Positions 34,176 to 43,826 of a stretch of DNA of 64,000 bases are shown piece after piece. Numbering within the stretch: position 1 is the first letter of the stretch; each line of letters starts with the position of its first letter. The notes beneath the pieces were generated by a model. That model saw only the letters and a program-made list of their open reading frames with translations, was not told the origin of the DNA and did no database searches. Made by a program: the position numbers and the translations under genes. Origin of the DNA: Pseudonocardia sp. HH130630-07 (lineage in GTDB: Bacteria; Actinomycetota; Actinomycetes; Mycobacteriales; Pseudonocardiaceae); contig NZ_CP013854.1 of NCBI RefSeq assembly GCF_001698125.1, forward strand, positions 5,456,001-5,520,000. The letters are read 5' to 3'.

Positions 34176-34973
34176 TCAGCCGGTGGCGACCACCTCGTCG
34201 CCGGGCACCAGCGGGAACCAGCCCGGCAGCTCCCCGCCGGGCGCCGGGCCCACCGGGCGGACCGGGCCGGGTAGCCGCCCCGCCGTCGCGGCCCGCACGA
34301 CGCGGGTCCCGGTGGTGTCGTGCAGGGTCACCGCGGGCAGCGGCCGGGCCAGTGCCGCGGCGTACTCCGCCGGCGTGTTGACGTTGGTGAGCGAGTCCAG
34401 CCGCGGGTCCAGCCGGGCCAGCACCGGGTCCGCGCGCAGCTCGTCCTCGGTGACCCGGCGCGTCCGGACCCCGGCGAACAACGACGGCGGCCGCCCCCGC
34501 CCGGCCGCGGTCAGGTCCGCGATCGGCCCGGCGAGGGCGGTGCGGTACGCCGCGGCCAGCGGCTGGTGGTGGCCGTGCGCGACCGGGAGCACGACGTCGG
34601 TGTCCGCGTCGAGACGGTCGAGCATCCGGGCCGCGAAGGCCGGGTGCAGCAGCGGGAGGTCGGTGGACGCGACGAACGCCGCCGGGTGCCCCGGCACGGC
34701 GGCGAGGCCGACCCCCACGGCCGGCAGCGGGCCGAGACCGGGGACCGGGTCCTCCCGGACCAGGGTGCCCGGGGGCAGTGCGGGCAGCGCCTGCCCGGCG
34801 GCCCGCACGACGACCAGCGGCCCGTCCACCGCCCGGGCCAGCAGGGCCACGATCCGGGTCAGCAGCGCGCTGCCGTGCCAGTCCAGCTCCGCCTTCGGCC
34901 GGCCCATCCGCGACGACCGGCCGCCCGCCAGCACGACCGCCGCGGCGGGCCGTCGCTCCCCGTACCCACGCAC
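34176..34973 (-). CDS. mobA: MobA-like molybdenum cofactor guanylyltransferase
   Basis: 265-residue nucleotidyltransferase. Residues 1-190 match MobA: AAVVLAGGRSSRMGRPKAEL (GTP-binding loop), VREDPVPGLGPLPAVGVGL, AAFVASTDLPLLHPAFA and DVVLPVAHGHHQPLAAAYRT, then LDSLTNVNTPAEYAAA. It attaches GMP to molybdopterin to give the MGD cofactor needed by formate dehydrogenase. A ~65-residue C-terminal extension (TLHDTTGTRVVRAATAGRLP onward) is outside the MobA core and of unknown use. It is encoded near the fdh operon and next to fdhD (divergent, 79-bp gap), which supports this role over a generic NTP transferase. Confidence 0.87.
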   Translation of the reverse strand: MRGYGERRPAAAVVLAGGRSSRMGRPKAELDWHGSALLTRIVALLARAVDGPLVVVRAAGQALPALPPGTLVREDPVPGLGPLPAVGVGLAAVPGHPAAFVASTDLPLLHPAFAARMLDRLDADTDVVLPVAHGHHQPLAAAYRTALAGPIADLTAAGRGRPPSLFAGVRTRRVTEDELRADPVLARLDPRLDSLTNVNTPAEYAAALARPLPAVTLHDTTGTRVVRAATAGRLPGPVRPVGPAPGGELPGWFPLVPGDEVVATG

Positions 34974-35052
34974 GGCGGCGAGCCTACGGAGACCCGACCT
35001 AGGCTGGGGGGACGGTCACCGCACGCGTGGCGGCCGCGAGGGAGGCAGTGCG

Positions 35053-35880
35053 ATGGGACGGCTCACGGTCCGGCGGCCGGTGCTGAGGATGAACCCGGAC
35101 GGGAGCACCCGGGCCCGCCCGGACAGCCTCGTCGCCGAGGAACCGCTGGAGCTGCGGGTCGGGGGCCGGGCGTTGACGGTCACCATGCGCACCCCGGGGC
35201 ACGACGTCGAACTGGCGCACGGCTTCCTGCTCACCGAGGGGGTGATCGGGTCCGGGGCGGACCTGTCCTCGGCGCGGTACTGCGACTCGGTCGACGAGCA
35301 GGGCCGCAACACCTACAACGTGCTCGACGTCGACCTCGCCCCCGGCGTCGACCCGCCGGACACCTCGATCGAGCGGAACTTCTACACCACGTCCTCGTGC
35401 GGGGTGTGCGGCAAGGCATCGCTGGACGCGGTCCGGCTGCGCACCCGGCACTCCCCCGCCGCCGACCCGCTGCGGATCCCGCGCCGCACCCTGCTGGCGC
35501 TGCCGGAGAGGCTGCGGGAGCACCAGAAGGTGTTCGGCTCCACCGGCGGGCTGCACGCCGCGGGCCTGTTCGACGCCGACGGCGGGCTGATCGCCGCCCG
35601 CGAGGACGTCGGCCGGCACAACGCCGTCGACAAGGTCCTCGGGCGCACCCTGATGGACGGCCGGATCCCCGCCGCGGGCACCGTGCTGATGGTGTCCGGG
35701 CGGGCGTCCTTCGAGCTGGTCCAGAAGGCGGTGATGGCCGGGGTGCCGATGCTGGCCGCGGTGTCGGCGCCGTCGTCGCTGGCGGTCGAGCTGGCCGACG
35801 AGTCGGGCATGACCCTGGTCGGGTTCCTGCGCGGGGAGACCGGGAACGTCTACACCGGCGCCGAGCGCGTCGAGCTCTGA
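35053..35880 (+). CDS. fdhD: Formate dehydrogenase accessory sulfurtransferase FdhD
   Basis: 275 residues. FdhD transfers sulfur from IscS to the Mo-bisMGD of formate dehydrogenases, which is needed for activity. Family features are VAEEPLELRVGGRALTVTMR, ELAHGFLLTEGVI, the sulfur-relay loop TSSCGVCGKASLDAV with CxxC, VFGSTGGLHAAGLF, AREDVGRHNAVDKVLGR and VSGRASFELVQKAVMAGVP. ATG at 35053 behind GGAGGCAGTGCG. It is divergent from mobA. It presumably serves the formate dehydrogenase encoded 3.4 kb away. The 3' end overlaps the convergent transporter gene by 31 bp. Confidence 0.95.
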   Translation: MGRLTVRRPVLRMNPDGSTRARPDSLVAEEPLELRVGGRALTVTMRTPGHDVELAHGFLLTEGVIGSGADLSSARYCDSVDEQGRNTYNVLDVDLAPGVDPPDTSIERNFYTTSSCGVCGKASLDAVRLRTRHSPAADPLRIPRRTLLALPERLREHQKVFGSTGGLHAAGLFDADGGLIAAREDVGRHNAVDKVLGRTLMDGRIPAAGTVLMVSGRASFELVQKAVMAGVPMLAAVSAPSSLAVELADESGMTLVGFLRGETGNVYTGAERVEL

Positions 35881-36794
35881 GCGGCCCGGCGCCGGGAGCG
35901 GCGCCCCGGCCGGGCCACCCAGCCGACCGCCCCGACGACGAGCACGCAGCCGACGGCCTGCCAGACGGTCAGCGTCTCCCCGAGCACCAGCATCCCGAGC
36001 AGGACCGACAGCACCGGGTGCAGGAGCAGCAGCGCCGCCGTCGTCCCGGGGGCGAGCCCGGCCGAGCCCCGGCCGATCAGGACCCAGGCGAGCACCTGCC
36101 CGGACAGCGCGAGGACGATCAGCCAGGCCCAGGTGTGCGCGGGCAGGTCGACCGCGATGCCCCCGCCCAGCGTGCCGACCGTGCCGCAGGTCACCGCGGC
36201 ACCCACGGTGGCCAGTGCGACCGGCGTGACCAGGTGCCGCGGGCGCCGGCGGGACGCGGTCCGGTTCAGGTGCAGGAACCCGGCGTAGGCGATCCCGGCG
36301 AGCGTGCCGAGCAGCGCGCCGCGCACGGGCTCGGGCCCGCCCGCTCCGGCGCCGAGCACCCCGCCGGCCAGCGCGATCCCGCCGGGCAGGACGGGTGCGG
36401 CCAGGACCAGCCGCCGCGGCACCCGGTCCCCCGCGACCATCCACGCGATCAACGGCAGCGCCACGACCTGCACGTTCAGCACGACGTTCGCGATGCCGGA
36501 CCCGGCGTCGAGCACGGCGCGGGTCCAGAGCAGGAAGTCCGCGCCGAGCAGCACACCGGACAGCAGCGCCCACCCGGCGACCGGGAGCGGCACCCCGCCG
36601 AAGCGGCGCTGCTCGGCCAGGGCCCACGGCCCCAGCACGACCAGGGCCAGCACACATCGCCAGAACGACGCCGTCGCCGGATCGGTGTCGGCCAGTGCGA
36701 CGAGGATGCCGGTCCAGGCGAGGATCGCCGCCCCGGTGAGGAGGATCCCGGCGGAGCGCGGGTCGGTGGTCGTGGTCGTCGGGTGCGCGGTCAC
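35850..36794 (-). CDS. EamA/DMT-type membrane transporter
   Basis: About 314 residues with ten predicted membrane helices in two EamA repeats (for example GILLTGAAILAWTGILVALA, VVALPLIAWMVAG, LGTLAGIAYAGFLHLNR, ALLLLHPVLSVLLGMLVLGE). Members export metabolites or amino acids; the substrate here is unknown. There is no ATG. GTG codons at 36794, 36800 and 36821 are possible starts, and I use 36794 (VTAHPTTTTT) because the others crowd the shared promoter. It is divergent from a LysR gene, its likely regulator, and ends in a basic tail (RPGRRSRRRAAQ). Confidence 0.82.
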   Translation of the reverse strand: MTAHPTTTTTDPRSAGILLTGAAILAWTGILVALADTDPATASFWRCVLALVVLGPWALAEQRRFGGVPLPVAGWALLSGVLLGADFLLWTRAVLDAGSGIANVVLNVQVVALPLIAWMVAGDRVPRRLVLAAPVLPGGIALAGGVLGAGAGGPEPVRGALLGTLAGIAYAGFLHLNRTASRRRPRHLVTPVALATVGAAVTCGTVGTLGGGIAVDLPAHTWAWLIVLALSGQVLAWVLIGRGSAGLAPGTTAALLLLHPVLSVLLGMLVLGETLTVWQAVGCVLVVGAVGWVARPGRRSRRRAAQSSTRSAPV

Positions 36795-36867
36795 GAGCAC
36801 TACGGTTCCGCATTCAACCACGAAGATCTAATGATTGTTGTTACGCCATACCGATAAGCTGTGCTGC

Positions 36868-37809
36868 GTGATCGGATGGGAGAGACTGCGGGTGTTCGCG
36901 GCCGTCGCCGAGTACGGGTCGGTGGGGGCCGCCGCGGCCGCGCTGCACATCACCGGCCCGGCCGTGACCCAGCAGCTGCGCAAGCTGGAGCGGGAGGCCG
37001 GGATCCGGGTGGTCGAACCGGACGGACGCGGCATCCGGCTGACCGCGGCCGGTCACGTGCTGGCCGGACACACCCGGGTGGTCGCCACCGCGGTCGCCGA
37101 CGCCGAGCGGGATCTCACCTCCCTGCACGACGACGTCGCCGGGCCGGTGCGGATCGGCTCGGTCGCCAGCGCGCTGCGGGCGCTGCTGCCCGACGCGCTG
37201 CGGACCCTGGTCTCGACCCATCCCCGGCTGGTCCCGATGGTCGCCGACGGCGAGGGCGTCGGCCTGCTCCCGGAGCTGCGGAGCCGGGACCTGGACGCGG
37301 TCCTGCTGGAGAGTTGGACCCAGCATCCCGCCGCGCTGCCGGCCGGGATCCGGGTGACGACGCTGGTCACCGAGCCGGTGATGCTCGCCGTCCCCGCAGC
37401 GCACCCGGTGGCCGGGCGGGCGTCGGTGTCGCTGCGTGACCTCGGGGGCCAGGTGTGGGCCTCCTGCCCGGTCGGGACGGAGTCCCACGGGGCACTGCTG
37501 CAGCTGATGCGGGCGGCCGGGATCGAGCCGGAGGTGCGCTACCTGTTCGCCGACTTCGCCACCCAGATCGCGCTCGTCCGGGGCGGCCTGGCCGTGGCGC
37601 TGGTCCCGGCCATGGCAGTGGTCCCCGGTGGCGACGCCGAGCCCGACGGCGTGCGGTTCGTGCCCTGCCGGCCCGCGGTCGAGCGTTCCCTGGTGCTGGC
37701 GACCCGCGAGGGCGACGCCGAGCTCCCCGCGCTGGTCGCGCTCGCCGACGCCCTGCGCACCGTCGCGGCCCGGGTCACGGCGGAACCGGGCGCTCCGGTC
37801 CCGCCGTGA
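36868..37809 (+). CDS. LysR-family transcriptional regulator
   Basis: 313 residues from the GTG at 36868 (VIGWERLRVFAAVAEYGSVG). An N-terminal winged HTH covers residues 1-60 (AAAAALHITGPAVTQQLRKL). A LysR substrate-binding domain covers about 90-300 (DVAGPVRIGSVASALRALLP, LVRGGLAVALVPAMAVVPGG). The promoter side is AT-rich (36822-36867) and contains ATCTAATGATTGTTGTTACG, where a T-N11-A operator could lie. It is divergent from the DMT transporter gene, which it probably controls. Confidence 0.88.
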   Translation: MIGWERLRVFAAVAEYGSVGAAAAALHITGPAVTQQLRKLEREAGIRVVEPDGRGIRLTAAGHVLAGHTRVVATAVADAERDLTSLHDDVAGPVRIGSVASALRALLPDALRTLVSTHPRLVPMVADGEGVGLLPELRSRDLDAVLLESWTQHPAALPAGIRVTTLVTEPVMLAVPAAHPVAGRASVSLRDLGGQVWASCPVGTESHGALLQLMRAAGIEPEVRYLFADFATQIALVRGGLAVALVPAMAVVPGGDAEPDGVRFVPCRPAVERSLVLATREGDAELPALVALADALRTVAARVTAEPGAPVPP

Positions 37810-37816
37810 CCACCGG

Positions 37817-38842
37817 TCAGGCGAGCAGCTCCCGCACCAGCGGGACGACCTTCGTGCCGTACAGCTCGACCGCGCGCAGCCGCGCGGACACCGGCTGCGG
37901 ACCGACCGTGTAGATCAGGTCGAACCGCCCCGCACCGACCGCCCGCACCGAGTCGGCGATCTTGCGGGCCACCGTCTCCGGGGAGCCGACGTGCAGCGCG
38001 CCGTGCTCCATCTCCGCCTCGGCCCGCTCCCGGGTCATCGGCGGCCAGCCGCGCAGCGCACCGATCCGGTCCATCTGCGCCTTGTAGGGGGCGAAGAAGA
38101 TCTCCCGCGCCTCGGCGTCGGTGTCGGCGACGAAGCCGGGTGCGTGCATGCCGACCGGCTTCGGTGCGTTCCCGAACTGCTCGACGGCCCGGTGGTAGAG
38201 GTCCACGTAGGGGGCGAAGCGGGCCGGCTGCCCGCCGATGATCGCGAGCATCAGGCCGAGATCGTGGTGGGCGGTGCGCACCACCGACTCCGGCGAGCCG
38301 CCGACACCCACCCAGACCGGGAGCCGGTGCCCCGTCCGCGGGTACACCTCGGCGCCGTCGAGCCCCGCGCGGGTGGTCCCGTGCCAGGTGACCGGCTGCT
38401 CGTCGAGCAGCTTGACGAACAGGTCGAGCTTCTCGTCGAACAGCTTCTCGTAGTCGTCCATCGAGTAGCCGAACAGCGGGAACGACTCGGTGAACGAACC
38501 CCGCCCGACGATCACCTCGGCCCGACCGCCGGAGAGCGCGTCGAGCGTCGCGAACCGCTGGTGCACCCGCACCGGGTCGTCCGAGCTGAGCACGGTGACC
38601 CCGGAGGAGAGCCGGATCCGCGAGGTCCGGGTGGCGATCCCGGCCAGCACCGTCTCCGGGGTCGAGATCGAGTACTCCGGCCGGTGGTGCTCCCCCAGCG
38701 CGACGACGTCGACGCCGGCGCCGTCGGCCAGCACGACCTCGTCGACGACCTGCCGGATGGCCTCCGGGTGGGTCAGCAGCCGGCCGTCGTCACCGGTCGG
38801 GACGTCGCCGAAGGTGTCCAGGCCGAACACGATGTCAGTCAT
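37817..38842 (-). CDS. LLM-class flavin-dependent oxidoreductase
   Basis: 341-residue luciferase-like monooxygenase/reductase: FGLDTFGDVPTGDDGRL, DVVALGEHHRPEYSISTPET, LSSGVTVLSSDDPVRVHQRF, LDALSGGRAEVIVGRGSF and RLPVWVGVGGSPESVVRTA are typical of the FMN/F420 (beta/alpha)8 family. The cofactor (FMN or F420) and substrate cannot be read from the sequence. ATG at 38840-38842. It converges on the LysR gene with a 7-bp gap. Confidence 0.88.
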   Translation of the reverse strand: MTDIVFGLDTFGDVPTGDDGRLLTHPEAIRQVVDEVVLADGAGVDVVALGEHHRPEYSISTPETVLAGIATRTSRIRLSSGVTVLSSDDPVRVHQRFATLDALSGGRAEVIVGRGSFTESFPLFGYSMDDYEKLFDEKLDLFVKLLDEQPVTWHGTTRAGLDGAEVYPRTGHRLPVWVGVGGSPESVVRTAHHDLGLMLAIIGGQPARFAPYVDLYHRAVEQFGNAPKPVGMHAPGFVADTDAEAREIFFAPYKAQMDRIGALRGWPPMTRERAEAEMEHGALHVGSPETVARKIADSVRAVGAGRFDLIYTVGPQPVSARLRAVELYGTKVVPLVRELLA

Positions 38843-38889
38843 ACCGCGTGCAACTCCGTTGAGCGTTCAATATTCCAGCAACGGAGGTT

Positions 38890-39381
38890 TCAGCGGGGAC
38901 GGGCGTCGAGGTGCCGGAGCAGGTTGGCGGCGAACCGGTCCCCGGTGGCGTCCATCGTCGCCCGCATCGTGCGGGTGACGACCGGGGCCGCCAGCCGGGA
39001 CAGCGGGAGATCGACGTCGAGCGTCAGGGAGATCTCGAGGTGCGTGCCCGGGACGCCGTCGGTGTCCGGCTCGGCGTCGGCCAGCGCGTAGTACCCCTCG
39101 GCGCCCGCCCACTCGGTGACGCCCGACGGCGGGGCGTGCGTGAAGTCGATGCGGGTGCCCTCGGTGAAGGTCATCCGCTCGGTGAACACCGGGCGGATCC
39201 CCACCCCCATGACGGCGAGCCGCACCATGTGCCAGCGCCAGTGCTCGCCGTCGGCGTCGATCCGGTGCAGCAGCGGCGTCAGCTGGGGCAGCATGTCCGG
39301 ATCGGTCAGGACCCGCCACACCGCCGCCCGGTCGGCGGTCACGACCGCCTCCGAGGCGGTGGTGGCGGAGAAGCGGGTCAG
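38890..39381 (-). CDS. SRPBCC (START-like) family protein, overlaps prcA stop
   Basis: About 163 residues of the polyketide cyclase/START-like fold: [60 protein letters not shown] and [19 protein letters not shown]. Members bind hydrophobic ligands. The frame has no ATG. Homology begins at [11 protein letters not shown], where the first codon is a CTG at 39379-39381 sharing bases with the prcA stop (CTGA). A GTG about 15 codons further in is the alternative. The overlap suggests co-translation after prcA. Function in relation to the proteasome is unknown. Confidence 0.72.
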   Translation of the reverse strand: MTRFSATTASEAVVTADRAAVWRVLTDPDMLPQLTPLLHRIDADGEHWRWHMVRLAVMGVGIRPVFTERMTFTEGTRIDFTHAPPSGVTEWAGAEGYYALADAEPDTDGVPGTHLEISLTLDVDLPLSRLAAPVVTRTMRATMDATGDRFAANLLRHLDARPR

Positions 39382-40193
39382 GACCCGCCACCCTCGCCGA
39401 GCGCGCCACCGGCGGCGGGCGCGTCGTCCCCACCGGCGACCTCCGGCTCGGGCTCGGAGGTGCCGCGGTTCGCCGCCGGGAGCAGCTCCGCCAGCGCCGC
39501 CCCCTCGATCCGGCGGAACGTGCGCCGCGGCCGGGCCCGGTCCAGCACCGCGACCTCCAGGGCCTCCGGGCCGAGCACCCGGGGCTGCGCCCCGGCCCCG
39601 TTGCCCGGGGTCGCCGGGTCCGCACCGGGCACCTGCAGACCGCCGAGCGCCACCCCGATCGCGGCGTCGAGGTCCAGCCCGCGGGTGTAGGTCTCGCCGA
39701 GCTTCGTCGAGATCGGCTCGGTCTGCCCGCCCATCACGACGAACCGCGGCTCGTCGGTGATCGAGCCGTCGTAGGTGATCCGGTAGAGCTGGTCGCCGTC
39801 GGAGTCGGTGCCGACCTCGGCCACGCACAGCTCGACCTCGAAGGGCTTCTGCTGCTCGACGAACGCCGTGCCCAGCGCCTGCGCGTAGGCGTTGGCCAGC
39901 ATCCGGCCGGTCACGTCCCGGCGGTCGTAGGTGAAGCCACGGAAGTCCGCCATCCGGATGCCGCCGGTGCGCAGGTTCTCGAACTCGTTGTACCGGCCGA
40001 CCGCGGCGAAGCCGATCTTGTCGTAGATCTCGGAGACCTTGTGCAGCGCCGTCGAGCGGTTCTCGGCGACGAACAGCACCCCGTCGGCGTAGGTCAGCAC
40101 CACGACGCTGCGGCCGCGGGAGATGCCCTTGCGGGCCAGCTCCGACCGGTCGCGCAGCAGCTGGTCGACGGAGGAGTAGAACGGCATCGTCAT
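39378..40193 (-). CDS. prcA: Proteasome alpha subunit PrcA
   Basis: 271 residues. Alpha-type 20S subunit with the conserved opening [20 protein letters not shown] and [40 protein letters not shown], and the long disordered acidic tail usual in actinobacteria. Alpha rings gate the core and dock ARC. ATG at 40191-40193, with prcB 40 bp upstream. The order pup-prcB-prcA matches the standard operon. Confidence 0.96.
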   Translation of the reverse strand: MTMPFYSSVDQLLRDRSELARKGISRGRSVVVLTYADGVLFVAENRSTALHKVSEIYDKIGFAAVGRYNEFENLRTGGIRMADFRGFTYDRRDVTGRMLANAYAQALGTAFVEQQKPFEVELCVAEVGTDSDGDQLYRITYDGSITDEPRFVVMGGQTEPISTKLGETYTRGLDLDAAIGVALGGLQVPGADPATPGNGAGAQPRVLGPEALEVAVLDRARPRRTFRRIEGAALAELLPAANRGTSEPEPEVAGGDDAPAAGGALGEGGGS

Positions 40194-40233
40194 GGTCTGG
40201 TGCTCCAGGGCTCGTGCTCGTGCGGGAGGAGGA

Positions 40234-41130
40234 TCAGCGGGTGGGGCCACCGGGGCGCTCGGTGCGCCCGGCGATCACCTGCTCGACGACGGCGGCCAGC
40301 TCGTCCTCGCCGCGGCGGACCGCGCCGTCCGCGGTGATCCCCACGACGACCGGGTAGATCCGCCGCACCGTGTCCGGCCCCCCGGTGGCGGTGTCGTCGT
40401 CGGCCGCGTCGTACAGCGCCTCGACCGCGGTCCGCACCGCGCCGTCGAGGTCCGCGGCCGGATCGTGCAGCTTCTTCAGCGACGACTTGGCGAAGACCGA
40501 ACCCGATCCGACGGCGTGGAAGCCGAGGTTCTCGTCGTAGCGCCCGCCGGTGGGGTCGAACGTGACGATCCGGCCGGCCTTCGCCGGGTCGGCGACCGCC
40601 GTGTCGTAGCCGGCGAACAGCGGGACGACGACGAAGCCCTGCATCGCCGCACCCAGGTTCTGCCGGACCATGCCCGCCAGCCGGTTGGCCTTGCCGTCGA
40701 GCGAGAGCTGGACGCCCTCGAGCTTCTCGTAGTTCTCCAGGTCCACGCCGAACAGGCGGACCATCTCCAGGGCGATGCCCGCGGAGCCGGCGATGCCGAC
40801 CGCCGAGTGCGTGTCGGTGACGAACACCTTCTCGATGTCGCGCTGGGCGATCGCGTTGCCCGCGGTCGCCCGCCGGTCACCGGCGATGACGACACCACCG
40901 GCGAAGGTGAGGGCGATGATCGTGGTGCCGTGCGGCACCCCGAGCCGGTCGGCGGCGGACCCCGCGGTCCCGTGCGCCGGGACCTGGCCCACGCCCGCAC
41001 CGGGCATCAGGTGCGGCGCCGTGGCCCCGACGAACTCCGAGAACGACTGCGAGCCGGTGAGGAACGCACCCAGCTGACCCGTGTGGTGACCGGGCACCAG
41101 CCCGGGGCTGACCGACGGCCGGAACTCCAT
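40234..41130 (-). CDS. prcB: Proteasome beta subunit PrcB
   Basis: 298 residues. Catalytic 20S subunit made with a ~68-residue propeptide ([20 protein letters not shown]...) that is cut before Thr69 in [22 protein letters not shown]. Other family blocks are [20 protein letters not shown] and [20 protein letters not shown]. Thr69 becomes the N-terminal nucleophile. ATG at 41128-41130, with GAAAGG upstream. It is 185 bp from the pup stop, a larger gap than in most actinobacteria. Confidence 0.96.
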   Translation of the reverse strand: MEFRPSVSPGLVPGHHTGQLGAFLTGSQSFSEFVGATAPHLMPGAGVGQVPAHGTAGSAADRLGVPHGTTIIALTFAGGVVIAGDRRATAGNAIAQRDIEKVFVTDTHSAVGIAGSAGIALEMVRLFGVDLENYEKLEGVQLSLDGKANRLAGMVRQNLGAAMQGFVVVPLFAGYDTAVADPAKAGRIVTFDPTGGRYDENLGFHAVGSGSVFAKSSLKKLHDPAADLDGAVRTAVEALYDAADDDTATGGPDTVRRIYPVVVGITADGAVRRGEDELAAVVEQVIAGRTERPGGPTR

Positions 41131-41252
41131 CTGCTTCGACGTGCCTTTCGTTCGAGCTGCGTGCACCGGGGCCACCGTCTGCGACGGTCTCCCCGGTACG
41201 GCCGGGTCCGCCGGTGCGAACCCGGCCGCGGCGGTACCGGACGGTGCCGGAT

Positions 41253-41290
41253 CGGTGTCAGTGCCGGTGTCAGTGCCGGAGCGGTGTCAG
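41253..41290. repeat. Short 12-bp direct repeats between pup and prcB
   Basis: CGGTGTCAGTGC occurs twice head to tail (41253-41264, 41265-41276), with a third partial unit CGGTGTCAG at 41282-41290. They lie in the 185-bp spacer between the pup stop and the prcB start. No function is visible. Confidence 0.6.
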
Positions 41291-41315
41291 CTCGGCCGCG
41301 GTGACCGCACTGCGG

Positions 41316-41513
41316 TCACTCGCCGCCCTTCTGCACGTAGGACCGGACGAAGTCCTCCGCGTTCTCCTCCAGCACGTCGTCGATCTCGTCGAGGATGGTG
41401 TCGACGTCCTCGCCGAGCTTCTCCCGGCGTTCCTGACCCGAGCCGGACGCCTCGTCACCGGACTCGTCGTCGCCGTCGCCACCGCCCTGGCGCTTCGTCT
41501 GCTCCTGCGACAT
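41316..41513 (-). CDS. pup: Prokaryotic ubiquitin-like protein Pup
   Basis: 65-residue disordered modifier. It has the ARC-binding helical part EDVDTILDEIDDVLEENAED and the conserved C-terminus FVRSYVQKGGE. The last residue is Glu, not Gln, so PafA can use it directly without Dop deamidation. ATG at 41511-41513 with GAGGAGACGTC upstream. It lies in the order dop, pup, prcB, prcA on one strand. Confidence 0.97.
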   Translation of the reverse strand: MSQEQTKRQGGGDGDDESGDEASGSGQERREKLGEDVDTILDEIDDVLEENAEDFVRSYVQKGGE

Positions 41514-41637
41514 GACGTCTCCTCCTCTGCCCCGCCACCTGCGCGCACCGGGCCACGGTGCGTCCTCACCCTACCGACCGGCCCCGACAAATTCGCCCGC
41601 AACGAGCCGGTGCGTCCCCGTCCGTACGGGCAGGGGT

Positions 41638-43164
41638 TCACGACGCGGTGAGCTTGTCCACCAGCTCCTCGGCCGTGGCGACGGCGTCGAACAGCTCGCC
41701 GACGTGCGATCGGGTGCCCCGCAACGGCTCCAGGGTCGGGATCCGGACCAGCGACTCGCGGCCCAGGTCGAAGATCACCGAGTCCCAGGACGCCGCCGCG
41801 ACCTCCACCGGGAACCGGCCCATGCAGGTGCCGCGGAAGTAGGCCCTGGTGTCCTCGGGCGGCTCGGTCATCGCCGCCACGACCTGCTCCTCGGTCACCA
41901 GGCGCCGCATCGAGCCGCGGGTCACCAGCCGGTTGTAGAGGCCCTTGGCGAGCCGGACGTCGGAGTACTGCAGGTCCACCATGCCGAGCCGGCCGGACGC
42001 CCAGCTCAGCCCGTCGCGCTCACGGTAGGCCTCCAGGAGCTTGAGCTTGGCCGTCCAGTCCAGCCGGTCCGCGGTGAGCATCGGGTCCCGGTCGAGGTCG
42101 GCGAGCACCGACTCCCACTCCTCGACGACCTCCCGGGTGTCGGGGTCCCAGTCCGCCCGCTGGACGCCCGCGGTCTGCTCGAGGTGGGCGACGGCCCGGG
42201 CCAGGTACTCCTGCTGCAGCTGCAACGCGGTCAGCCGCCGGCCGTCGGCCAGCGGGACCGTGGCCCGCAGCGTCGGGTCGTGGCTGATCCGCGCGACCGA
42301 CTTCACCGGCTCGGCCAGGCGCAGGTCGTCGAACAACCGCCCGTGCTCGATCATGTCCAGCACCAGCGCGGTGGTGCCGACCTTGAGCAGCGTGGCGATC
42401 TCGGACAGGTTCGCGTCGCCGATGATGACGTGCAGGCGCCGGTACTTGTCGGCGTCGGCGTGCGGCTCGTCGCGGGTGTTGATGATGCCGCGCTTGAGGG
42501 TGGTCTCCAGCCCGACCTCGACCTCGATGTAGTCCGAGCGCTGGGCGATCTGGTAGCCCGGCTCGTCGCCCTGCTGGCCGATCCCGACCCGGCCGGCACC
42601 ACACACCACCTGGCGGGAGACGAAGAACGGGGTGAGACCGGTGACGATCGACGGGAACGTGGTCGACCGGGCCATCAGGTAGTTCTCGTGCGAGCCGTAG
42701 CTCGCACCCTTGCCGTCGACGTTGTTCTTGTAGAGCTGCATCCGCGGGGCGCCGGGCACCGTCGCGGCCCGGTCGGCGGCCTCCAGCATGACCCGCTCGC
42801 CGGCCTTGTCCCAGACCACGACGTCGCGCGGGGTCAGCACCTCGGGGGTGGCGAACTCGGGGTGCGCGTGGTCGACGTAGAAGCGCGCGCCGTTGGTGAG
42901 GATGACGTTGGCGGCGCCGAGGTCGTCGAGGTCGGTGTCCATCTGCGGGGCCAGCGACGGGGCGGACAGGTCGAAGCCGCGGGCGTCGCGCAGCGGGGAC
43001 TCGACCTCGTAGTCCCAGCGGGCCCGCCGGTTGCGCGGTACGTCCGCGGCCGCGGCGTAGGCGAGCACGACCTGGGTGGAGGTGACGACCGGGTTCGCGG
43101 TCGGGTCCCCGGGGACCGCGATGCCGTACTCGACCTCGGTGCCCATGATCCGGCGGGCCGTCAC
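41638..43164 (-). CDS. dop: Pup deamidase/depupylase Dop
   Basis: 508 residues, homologue of PafA. Landmarks are [33 protein letters not shown] (catalytic-type Asp), [40 protein letters not shown] and [20 protein letters not shown]. It removes Pup from substrates; with Pup ending in Glu, its deamidase role is not needed. GTG start at 43162-43164 ([14 protein letters not shown]), with an ATG at 43146 as the shorter alternative. The usual upstream neighbour ARC lies 9.3 kb away here. Confidence 0.95.
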   Translation of the reverse strand: MTARRIMGTEVEYGIAVPGDPTANPVVTSTQVVLAYAAAADVPRNRRARWDYEVESPLRDARGFDLSAPSLAPQMDTDLDDLGAANVILTNGARFYVDHAHPEFATPEVLTPRDVVVWDKAGERVMLEAADRAATVPGAPRMQLYKNNVDGKGASYGSHENYLMARSTTFPSIVTGLTPFFVSRQVVCGAGRVGIGQQGDEPGYQIAQRSDYIEVEVGLETTLKRGIINTRDEPHADADKYRRLHVIIGDANLSEIATLLKVGTTALVLDMIEHGRLFDDLRLAEPVKSVARISHDPTLRATVPLADGRRLTALQLQQEYLARAVAHLEQTAGVQRADWDPDTREVVEEWESVLADLDRDPMLTADRLDWTAKLKLLEAYRERDGLSWASGRLGMVDLQYSDVRLAKGLYNRLVTRGSMRRLVTEEQVVAAMTEPPEDTRAYFRGTCMGRFPVEVAAASWDSVIFDLGRESLVRIPTLEPLRGTRSHVGELFDAVATAEELVDKLTAS

Positions 43165-43268
43165 GACCGGCCCCCTGCGCGAGACTGCATCCCCCGAGCC
43201 TAGCCGCCGGTGCCGGTGCCGCACCCCCGCCGCGCGGTGCCACGGGCGGTGATCGATCATCGACGGGC

Positions 43269-43826
43269 ATGACCGATCCCGCACGCGAGCGCCTCACCGT
43301 CTTCGACGCGGCGGGGCGGGCGACCGGCGCCGCCGAGCGCGGCGAGGTGTACGCCCGCTCGCTGTGGCACGCCTCCACCGCCGTCGCGCTGCGCAGTACC
43401 GACTCCGAGCGCATCTACGTGCACCGCCGGACCGACACGAAGCTGGTCATGGCCGGACTCTGGGACTGCTGGGCCGGCGGCGTCGTGGGCGAGGGCGAGG
43501 ATCCCGACGACGGCGCGGTGCGCGAGCTCGGCGAGGAGCTGGGCGTCACCGGGGCCGGGCTGACGAAGCTGTTCGTGCTGCCGTTCGACGCGTCCGCGGT
43601 CGGCGTGGACACCGGACCGGGGACCGGCCCGCACGGGCTGCGGTCGCACGTGCACGCCTACCAGGCGTTCCACGACGGCCCGGTCCGCCACCAGGCCTCC
43701 GAGGTCGCCGAGGGCGCCTGGTGGACGCTCGACGAGCTGCGCGCCCGGCTCGGCACACCGGAGTACCCGTGGGTGCCCGACGGGCTCTGGATCACCCGTC
43801 GCTGGCTCGCGACAGGCGTGGTCTAG
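43269..43826 (+). CDS. NUDIX hydrolase
   Basis: 185 residues. The Nudix box is complete: [20 protein letters not shown] followed by LGV (G-x5-E-x7-REL-x-EE-x-G). The N-terminal part ([53 protein letters not shown]) resembles isopentenyl-diphosphate isomerase-like Nudix proteins of the YfcD type. Substrate unknown. ATG at 43269, 104 bp from divergent dop. Its TAG stop (43824-43826) contains the TA used as target by the IS630-type element, and the insertion kept the stop intact. Confidence 0.9.
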   Translation: MTDPARERLTVFDAAGRATGAAERGEVYARSLWHASTAVALRSTDSERIYVHRRTDTKLVMAGLWDCWAGGVVGEGEDPDDGAVRELGEELGVTGAGLTKLFVLPFDASAVGVDTGPGTGPHGLRSHVHAYQAFHDGPVRHQASEVAEGAWWTLDELRARLGTPEYPWVPDGLWITRRWLATGVV

